From positions 1 to 40,832 of the forward strand of contig JAGXOC010000012.1 in the NCBI GenBank assembly GCA_019894665.1: 40,832 bases of DNA, read 5' to 3'. This document shows positions 35,209 through 40,832 of this stretch, piece by piece. This DNA is from Candidatus Thorarchaeota archaeon (GTDB lineage: Archaea; Asgardarchaeota; Thorarchaeia; Thorarchaeales; Thorarchaeaceae). Positions within the stretch are counted from its first letter, which is position 1, and the number at the start of each line of letters is the position of its first letter. A program made the position numbers and the translations under genes. Below the pieces are notes generated by a model. The model was given only the letters and a program-made list of their open reading frames with translations. It was not told where the DNA came from and did no database searches.

Positions 35209-35254
35209 GCTAGAATCAGTTCTTTTTGTGGGCCTTAAAAGGAGTAAGATAAAC

Positions 35255-35485
35255 ATGAGTTCAAGGTGTATGTCTTTGACAAAGGATGATAGTCTAATTT
35301 GTAATGAGAAGGGAGGACCGTTGGTTGAAGAAAGCCTGCTCCTTGGTCTTGCAGTTGTAACTGTTTCTATCGTAATAGCAGTCATCCTTCAGGCTACAGG
35401 ATGGGCACAAGATGTTGTGGAAGGATTATTGCAGCTCTTGCAAGATAGCTGGAGTAGTCTGACTCAATTGTTCGGTGCACCGTAA
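35255..35485 (+). CDS. Small pilin-like protein with class III signal peptide
   Basis: About 76 residues. A short charged N-terminus ends in NEKGG, followed by PLVEESLLLGLAVVTVSIVI, one hydrophobic helix. Cleavage after GG would put a glutamate at +5 and leave the helix at the mature N-terminus, the layout of archaeal type IV pilins processed by a PibD/FlaK-type peptidase. The remaining 30 residues are an amphipathic tail (VVEGLLQLLQDSW). AGGAG at 35240-35244 precedes the ATG at 35255 by 10 nt; ATG 35228 and 35270 are alternatives. It lies 46 bp downstream of the secretion ATPase, the obvious motor. The pilin call rests on layout, not on clear homology. Confidence 0.6.
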   Translation: MSSRCMSLTKDDSLICNEKGGPLVEESLLLGLAVVTVSIVIAVILQATGWAQDVVEGLLQLLQDSWSSLTQLFGAP

Positions 35486-35512
35486 GTAGTTGAATTCTCA
35501 TTGTGGGGAAAG

Positions 35513-35521
35513 GCTTATTTG
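35513..35521 (+). promoter_or_regulatory. TATA-like box of tRNA-Glu
   Basis: GCTTATTTG is the only TATA-like motif in this gap. It lies 26-34 nt before the upstream copy of GCTCCGG (35547) and about 55 nt before the mature tRNA 5' end, which implies a leader of roughly 25-30 nt. Confidence 0.4.
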
Positions 35522-35546
35522 TAGAGTTTTAGACGAGCCCTCTCAC

Positions 35547-35578
35547 GCTCCGGACTGGCATACCATTCAAGGCTCCGG
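35547..35578 (+). repeat. Direct repeat of the tRNA-Glu acceptor 5' strand
   Basis: GCTCCGG occurs at 35547-35553 and again at 35572-35578, where it is the 5' acceptor strand of tRNA-Glu; the repeat period is 25 nt. A 3-bp hairpin TGG-CATA-CCA lies between. Either copy can pair with the 3' acceptor strand. Confidence 0.6.
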
Positions 35579-35681
35579 TAGAATATTGTGTATTACTATA
35601 CAATGATACCGATTGTAGTCCGGCCCAGCATGGGGGACTCTCGATCCCCCGACCCGGGTTCGAATCCCGGCCGGAGCACCA
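35572..35681 (+). tRNA. tRNA-Glu(CTC) with a D-arm intron
   Basis: A 110-nt gene. The acceptor GCTCCGG pairs perfectly with CCGGAGC, followed by A73 and encoded CCA. The anticodon stem GGGGA/TCCCC surrounds CTCTCGA, giving anticodon CTC. The T arm CCGGG-TTCGAAT-CCCGG is perfect. The D arm is complete only after removing 35582-35613 (32 nt) between positions 10 and 11, which restores G10-U25, U11-A24, G12-C23. There is no intron at the usual 37/38 site. The mature length with CCA is 78 nt. A T-rich stretch follows the 3' end. Confidence 0.9.
35582..35613 (+). other. Non-canonical intron in the D arm of tRNA-Glu
   Basis: The 32-nt insertion forms an 8-bp hairpin ATTGTGTA/TATACAAT with loop TTAC. 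The 4-bp central helix is CGGU (positions 5-8) with ACCG, flanked by 3-nt bulges AGA and AUU; cutting after the second bulge base on each side gives exactly the D arm expected. The outer helix is not formed and one G is bulged in the intron stem, so it is a relaxed bulge-helix-bulge. Confidence 0.75.
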
Positions 35682-35695
35682 TTTTTCTTTCTTAA
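35682..35695 (+). terminator. T-rich terminator of tRNA-Glu
   Basis: TTTTTCTTTCTT follows the CCA directly, matching the oligo-T termination of archaeal RNA polymerase. It also overlaps the stop of the convergent surface-protein gene. Confidence 0.5.
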
Positions 35696-37902
35696 CCTAC
35701 GAGATATCTGCGACGTATGATTGGTACTGTTGTTATGCCAACAGAAGCAATAAGCGCGATTGCTAGACCAGCAATACCAACTCCTTCTAGTGACACTATT
35801 TCAGACATGGTTATATTGATAATGAATGAACCACTGGTTGAAGAGACAGAGCTTGAAGTCTCTGATTCGTAGTATAGAACATAGTTTCCACTTGTGGCCG
35901 GGACTCTGAGGTGAAGTACAATTATGCCCTCTTCAGTACTTTCAGTATTAATATTTGAGTCCAACCATCCAAAGTTCACTTGAACACTTTTTGGTGTTGA
36001 TCCATTGAAAGCTCTTACAGTGATGTGTACCGATAATTCATGAAGGGGAGCAACAGTTTCATAGAAATCTAGTTCGAGCATTATGGGCATTAAACGAGTA
36101 ACTTGAAGACTATAATCAAGCTTTGTTGGTAATTCGAATAAAGTAGTATTTCCACTATAGAATATAGAAATGTTGTATTGGTTTTCGGTATGTGGAGCAG
36201 AAAAAGAAAGAGTTGCTCGACCGTTAGTATCAGTAACTACTGAAGATTGGATTATATCATCTATCAAGAGCTGGAGTAGTTTGACAGAGCAATTTCCTGC
36301 CCAATCGTTCATCTGGATTTCGAAAACAACATCTTGATCAGGCGAAGCATAATGTTCAACATTGAAGTCTACTAGTAATATCTCCGGATTGGACCAAGCC
36401 GTGAAAGAACTACTTGAACTAGTGTTCGTTATGAATGAATTTTCTGTGATTTCAATATTGAGAGAATGAATACCTGCAGGTCCCTGTAGTTCATAATAGA
36501 AGATAATGGATATTTCAGTTGGGCTAGAAGATATAGTGAATCTCTGGTTAGATGTGGAATCAAATATTGAGATTAGAGAATTGGGGATAGCACGACCTAA
36601 TAAATCAGAAGCAGTAATTTCAATTTCGACATCTGCACCAATCTCAGCTGATTCGGGTAATCTGACAATTATCTGTGCAGGACTTGTTACATCAAGAAAT
36701 ATTACAAAAAAGGAATCGGAGTATCGATCAGTCCCATTGTAGTTTATTCTTAATGTATGAGACCCGAGTGAAAATCTTTCGTCGATGTTCATATGAAATT
36801 GGGCAATCCCAGAACTGTTGGAAGTGGAAAAAAATAATGGTAAGCCATCCAGGAATACTTCGAGAGGTTCGTTTGGTAGCGAGTTGTTTATTTCAGAGAG
36901 TCCAACGTACAGGTCTACAAATTCATTGAGTGATATTTCGTTGGGAAAAGGACCTTGAATAGTGAGAAAGGTTGGTATTTTTGATATCTCGACTGTGAAT
37001 ACATATTCTGATGTGTCCAAGTAATTAACCAAATCTTGTTCGTAAACAACACGAATGTCATTATCTCCTAGTGTAATCCATGAACTGTTGCACTCAATAT
37101 CAAAATGAATAAATCCTGAAGAATTGGTTGTGTATGCTGCAAGTGGCGTTATATCCTTGAAAACCCTTATAGCTGCATTTGATAAGGGATTAAGTAAATC
37201 ATCAGTCAGATGAACTGAAAAAGATAGAATATCTCCTGGAGCCAACAAATCTGGAGCCTGATTAATCTCAATATTTGTAGATGATAATACTGTCAATGTA
37301 GTCCATTGACAAGAGGGTGCTAGCGAGAGCGAATCATTACCATAGAATGTTGCATTGATAGTTGTCAACCCTAGGGCATAATCCAAAGGAATATCCCAGG
37401 AAATGGATGCTATACCACTCGTATCTGTTTTTTCTGAGCCTAGGGGAGTATTGAATGTCTGGTCAAAAAAGAATATTCTCTGGTTTGGTACTGGATCTCC
37501 ATAGGTTCCGTTCTGAAGAAGCGTGACTGTGATTGTAATTGTGTCCCCTCGAATTATCACGATTTCGCCCTCAGCTGCAACCGATTCAATACTGAACGTG
37601 ACAAGTGAGAATGAGAGTAGAATTATGAATACTGCCGGGAACCAATATGATTTCCTGATGATGTGTACCCCCTTAGAGAATGATGGACATGTTCCATGAT
37701 TTAGTGTGGTGCTTGAGCCGAGATTCGGAAGACCAATAGATATGTGGCAAGTGAGAGAGGTATAGCAATCGCTCTTCTGAAGTTTCGTCACCAGCTCATC
37801 ATTCTGTTTTTGGGTTTTTATTCTCCTATAGAGTGTATATTGTTGTGTAGTTTGTTTAGGGGTGTTCTTATGCTCAATGAGGGTACGATGGTTCGGTTCC
37901 AT
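35692..37902 (-). CDS. Membrane-anchored Ig-like surface protein
   Basis: A 736-residue protein of repeated beta-sandwich modules of about 95-100 residues (bacterial Ig-like, with recurring GIASISWDIP, GIAQFHMNI and GRATLSFSAP segments), many N-glycosylation sequons, and a C-terminal anchor GVGIAGLAIALIASVGITTV followed by RRR. A signal-peptide-like segment (WFPAVFIILLSFSLVTFSIE) sits at residues 87-106, after an unusual hydrophilic N-terminal stretch of about 85 residues with no ATG, GTG or TTG close before the hydrophobic part. The true start is therefore doubtful. It is divergent from the big ATPase gene, 45 bp apart, and may share control with it. Confidence 0.8.
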   Translation of the reverse strand: MEPNHRTLIEHKNTPKQTTQQYTLYRRIKTQKQNDELVTKLQKSDCYTSLTCHISIGLPNLGSSTTLNHGTCPSFSKGVHIIRKSYWFPAVFIILLSFSLVTFSIESVAAEGEIVIIRGDTITITVTLLQNGTYGDPVPNQRIFFFDQTFNTPLGSEKTDTSGIASISWDIPLDYALGLTTINATFYGNDSLSLAPSCQWTTLTVLSSTNIEINQAPDLLAPGDILSFSVHLTDDLLNPLSNAAIRVFKDITPLAAYTTNSSGFIHFDIECNSSWITLGDNDIRVVYEQDLVNYLDTSEYVFTVEISKIPTFLTIQGPFPNEISLNEFVDLYVGLSEINNSLPNEPLEVFLDGLPLFFSTSNSSGIAQFHMNIDERFSLGSHTLRINYNGTDRYSDSFFVIFLDVTSPAQIIVRLPESAEIGADVEIEITASDLLGRAIPNSLISIFDSTSNQRFTISSSPTEISIIFYYELQGPAGIHSLNIEITENSFITNTSSSSSFTAWSNPEILLVDFNVEHYASPDQDVVFEIQMNDWAGNCSVKLLQLLIDDIIQSSVVTDTNGRATLSFSAPHTENQYNISIFYSGNTTLFELPTKLDYSLQVTRLMPIMLELDFYETVAPLHELSVHITVRAFNGSTPKSVQVNFGWLDSNINTESTEEGIIVLHLRVPATSGNYVLYYESETSSSVSSTSGSFIINITMSEIVSLEGVGIAGLAIALIASVGITTVPIIRRRYLVG

Positions 37903-37947
37903 AAGTAGCCATTCTTGGACAGAATAAACATGATGAGGATTTCATAG

Positions 37948-40832
37948 ATGCTGTTTCATTTACCTCGACGAGGAAACACGGGATTGGTTTCTCATGAAAT
38001 ATATAGAAGACCAAGGTCATGGATCAAGTTACTCTGGGTAGTTGGTACTACATTTGCAGGACTCTATTTGTTACTTGTTTACCTGCTTCCATTGACTGGA
38101 TTGGTTAGTCTACCTGTAGTTCCTCTAAAGGGACTTGTAGAAGTGATTATTTGTTTCTTTCCTGTTATTACAGGATTGTTATTGACTACGAAGAAAGTTC
38201 GTGTTCAGAATCCCTTGATTTCAGTAGAAGACAGTACATTGTTGATTCAACTTGATGATCATGTGATTGGGACGTGTTGTCTAGATGTTGTGTCCGTGTC
38301 TGGTTCAGTATATCTAGACGAGAATGGAAAACCACGGTATAACGAGAGCATGTTACTGGCCATGCGTGCAGGGATGGACAAATCAGTTACCATGGCTTTT
38401 GAAGCAGGAATAGCAAATGGAGAGCCGTTCTTACATATCTTCATCACAGCAACTGGACATAGTTCAAAACAGATTCAAGAGATTCTAAGAAGAGAAGCAA
38501 CTAGAACCGAAGCAATTCTATTGTCATCTCTTGACAATGTAGAACTGAAACTTCTAGAGGGGGATTTTCTGCTAGATGTGGCTCTGACTCATATGGATGA
38601 AGTACGAATTGAGTCCCAGAGTTTAGTCGTTAAAGAAGAAACCAAATCACTGGGCGTGATAACCCTACAAGGATTACCCCGGACGTTTCCAACCCAAGAT
38701 GCTTCTCAAATTGGAACGTTTATCTCAACAGCCCTCAGACAGGGATACACAACAAGTATGACATGTGTGTTTTCAGCAGCTAAACCAGGGAAAGAGAAAC
38801 GAACACTTGAGAGCCAGTGGAGGAGTATTCAGGCAAAGGAAAGAAGAAAGGAGGAATCATTACAGGATCATTCTACAAAGAAGAACCTGGTGACTCGTTA
38901 TGAAGAAATTCAAGATAGGGCTGGTTGGTTTGATGCTACAGTGTATTTCAAAGTGAGAGCATCAATTGAAAGACATATTGAGGCAGACCTAGATGGAGTA
39001 AGTGGGTTAGTTCATTCGATTTGGGGTGGTAGTGATTCTATCAAACTTAATCCTCTGAGGTTGTCGAAACGGACAGTATTTAGAATACTAACTCGTCGTC
39101 ATTTGAAACGCCAACGGATGCACATAGTTAGGTTGTCATCCTTCATCAACACACCAATTCGGCAGCTTCCTGTTATCACTCCAAAAGAGTCTCCTGTCTT
39201 TCCAGTTCCTCCTAAAGAATTTGTAGACAATGAACTTGTTATTGGAGAGACAGTTTTTGGAGGTCGCCGATTATCGAACGTAGGATTGAAAATTGATTGG
39301 TTAAGAGAACATGCAGCTATATTGGGAGCAACTGGGACTGGAAAGACAACACTCGTAAAACATCTAATGTCACAGCTGAGTGTGAAAACAGATGTACCTT
39401 GGTGGATATTTGATGTCAAGGGTTCTGAATACCTTGATCTTATTGGTCATGGTGAGCCAGAGATTCTAGTTCTTAGGCCTGGTCTCGACTCCTCGTTTGT
39501 GTTCAATCTCATTGATCCCAAACTGGCAAATGATGAGAACTATGCACATTCTACATTTGTGATTTTGCGAGAACTGTTGAATGAAAGAGGTGATTCTTCT
39601 GAACTTTCTCCAGCAATGGAGAAACTACTTCGAGATTCTGTAATGAAAGTAGTAGAATCGTTAGATCAAGGTAACTCAGTTCAATCTCTGGTTAGTGTGG
39701 TTGCAAAACTAGCAAGCAATGACCGTACAGGAAGTATGACTAGAGATGCGTTACTCAATCGTCTTGAAATATTAACGCGTGAACCATTGGGTTCAATCCT
39801 TGGGGGTGAATCCGATACTGTTCGATTTTCGGACTTGTTAAACAAACGGGTTATTCTCGATCTTTCACATGTCGCACGGGTGGGAGGAATGGATTCTGTT
39901 CGACTGCTTTACAATTTGATTGCTAAGCGTATCTTTGATAATGCAATGAAACGAGGTGTCATAGAAGGTTTACATCATGTCGTGGTATTAGAAGAAGCAA
40001 GTAATCTCGTGCCAGAGAGCTATACAAGACACTCCGCCGCGGATGTGACAACTGGGGAATCTATGGTGATGTTGCAACGAGCTAATGGACAGGGTGTTGT
40101 CGTGATATCAACTAGACCCAATATCTCTTCGAATATTCTAGCAAATACTTCAACTAAGATAGTATTTCGATTGCCATATGATAGTCTAGTTGGTGGAAGA
40201 TTTCTTTCCTTGAATGAAGATCAAGAGCAGTATCTTCGGACATTGAAATGTGGTAGAGCCTTGATGAGTATACCTCACACTGAAACCTTCGAGATTGCCA
40301 CACAGCGGTTTCCAGAATCTCTTGTACAAAAGAAAACAATAATTACTGCTGAGAGTGAAGCAGGTCCTATAATCGAGGACCCTGTGATTGAGGAAGAACT
40401 TGTCACTAATCCAGAAGTGTCAGCACCGGTTGAAGTTACCGAGGCACAAACACTTGTTTTCAACAGAATTGATAGGCTTGGAAGTCATGTTATTGCACTC
40501 TTAGCATCAGAGGGATGGGCGACGGAAGGAGAGATTCGGAATCTTCTAGCAGTGCTGGATTCCAAGGTTGTGGATGATGATATTTCAGAAGCAATTCGTA
40601 ATCTTGTATCTTTAGGTACTGTGGAGAGAGAGGCATTAGCGCTCGTTGATGGGGGATTTGTATTCACTCTTCCAGGGAAATCCATGAATGCTGTTAGACG
40701 GGTAATTGTAGAGTATTTATCTGGAAAACTTGGACTGGAATATAGTCCTTCTACTACTTCTGAGAACTCTGACTGGCCAGATATTGTACTTGAAGATAGA
40801 GCTGTGATAGTCATTCCTGAACATCTAAGAGC
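37948..40832 (+). CDS. Membrane-anchored VirB4/HerA-like ATPase, truncated by the window end
   Basis: An open frame without a stop runs from ATG 37948 (GAGGAT 7 nt upstream) to the window edge, 961 residues so far. Two membrane segments lie near the N-terminus (about 25-50 and 60-80: LWVVGTTFAGLYLLLVYLL and EVIICFFPVITGLLL). Residues 90-440 are mixed alpha/beta, possibly VirB4-like N-terminal domains. Walker A is GATGTGKT (460-467), Walker B is VVVLEEASN with E682 and E683, and STRP near 720 is a likely sensor. After an acidic linker near 810-830, a winged-helix-like segment covers about 845-935. This is a DNA or protein translocase in the HerA/VirB4/TraG group; the substrate is unknown. Confidence 0.82.
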   Translation, partial: MLFHLPRRGNTGLVSHEIYRRPRSWIKLLWVVGTTFAGLYLLLVYLLPLTGLVSLPVVPLKGLVEVIICFFPVITGLLLTTKKVRVQNPLISVEDSTLLIQLDDHVIGTCCLDVVSVSGSVYLDENGKPRYNESMLLAMRAGMDKSVTMAFEAGIANGEPFLHIFITATGHSSKQIQEILRREATRTEAILLSSLDNVELKLLEGDFLLDVALTHMDEVRIESQSLVVKEETKSLGVITLQGLPRTFPTQDASQIGTFISTALRQGYTTSMTCVFSAAKPGKEKRTLESQWRSIQAKERRKEESLQDHSTKKNLVTRYEEIQDRAGWFDATVYFKVRASIERHIEADLDGVSGLVHSIWGGSDSIKLNPLRLSKRTVFRILTRRHLKRQRMHIVRLSSFINTPIRQLPVITPKESPVFPVPPKEFVDNELVIGETVFGGRRLSNVGLKIDWLREHAAILGATGTGKTTLVKHLMSQLSVKTDVPWWIFDVKGSEYLDLIGHGEPEILVLRPGLDSSFVFNLIDPKLANDENYAHSTFVILRELLNERGDSSELSPAMEKLLRDSVMKVVESLDQGNSVQSLVSVVAKLASNDRTGSMTRDALLNRLEILTREPLGSILGGESDTVRFSDLLNKRVILDLSHVARVGGMDSVRLLYNLIAKRIFDNAMKRGVIEGLHHVVVLEEASNLVPESYTRHSAADVTTGESMVMLQRANGQGVVVISTRPNISSNILANTSTKIVFRLPYDSLVGGRFLSLNEDQEQYLRTLKCGRALMSIPHTETFEIATQRFPESLVQKKTIITAESEAGPIIEDPVIEEELVTNPEVSAPVEVTEAQTLVFNRIDRLGSHVIALLASEGWATEGEIRNLLAVLDSKVVDDDISEAIRNLVSLGTVEREALALVDGGFVFTLPGKSMNAVRRVIVEYLSGKLGLEYSPSTTSENSDWPDIVLEDRAVIVIPEHLR

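Noticed and set aside
35547-35571. A second, 25-nt intron in tRNA-Glu using the first GCTCCGG as the real 5' end
   Set aside because: No bulge-helix-bulge fits; the only palindromic pairing (CCGG with CCGG) would replace the invariant U8. A leader duplication is simpler.
37903-40832. Minus-strand frames of 60-110 codons in the last 3 kb
   Set aside because: They lie opposite a continuous plus-strand frame with clear ATPase motifs and are shadows.
1-40832. CRISPR arrays, insertion sequences, inteins, rRNA genes
   Set aside because: I saw no regularly spaced repeats, transposase motifs, rRNA-like stretches, or inteins in mcm and rfcS, where they are common.

Overview
The window reads as a chromosomal segment of an archaeon, most likely an Asgard archaeon; a Thorarchaeia-like lineage is a guess. 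The archaeal assignment rests on Orc1/Cdc6, MCM, GINS, RFC-S/RFC-L, Hel308, HerA-NurA, TFB, Kae1, an LSm protein, Trm-G10 and UPF0200/UPF0201, on tRNA genes with bulge-helix-bulge introns, and on TATA boxes 25-35 nt before transcription starts. The Asgard lean rests on a tandem roadblock protein beside an MglA/Arf-like small GTPase and on a probable RPB8-like RNA polymerase subunit. Many genes use GTG or TTG starts behind a GAGGTG-type ribosome binding site, which moves several starts inward from the longest reading frame.

Layout. 1-6 kb: Kae1, LSm, a DUF460 RNase H-fold protein, a winged-helix regulator and a small acidic coiled-coil protein. 4.6-9.0 kb, minus strand: pyrG, nurA and herA, tightly packed, with DNA-end resection proteins behind a nucleotide-synthesis gene. 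9.1-11.6 kb, minus strand: a compact three-gene operon of a tandem roadblock protein, an unrecognised 306-residue protein and a small GTPase, the best candidate here for an undescribed system. 11.7-13.8 kb: an HD phosphohydrolase with an XRE-type regulator. 13.9-17.4 kb: GPN GTPase, Trm-G10, UPF0201, UPF0200 and ThpR, mostly RNA-related. 17.4-17.6 kb: a tRNA-Pro gene with two introns.

17.7-28.5 kb is an HDAC-like deacetylase followed by a dense replication and repair island: Hel308, MCM, GINS, RFC-S, RFC-L and an Orc1/Cdc6 operon with a winged-helix protein and TruA. The gap beside orc1/cdc6, which also holds tRNA-Gly, is the natural place to look for an origin. KorA follows without its beta partner.

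30-40.8 kb mixes basal transcription genes (RPB8-like, TFB) with cell-surface functions: two large secreted Ig-like proteins, a FlaI/GspE-type secretion ATPase followed by a tiny pilin-like protein, and a large membrane-anchored VirB4/HerA-like ATPase that runs off the right end. A tRNA-Glu gene with an intron in its D arm lies between them.
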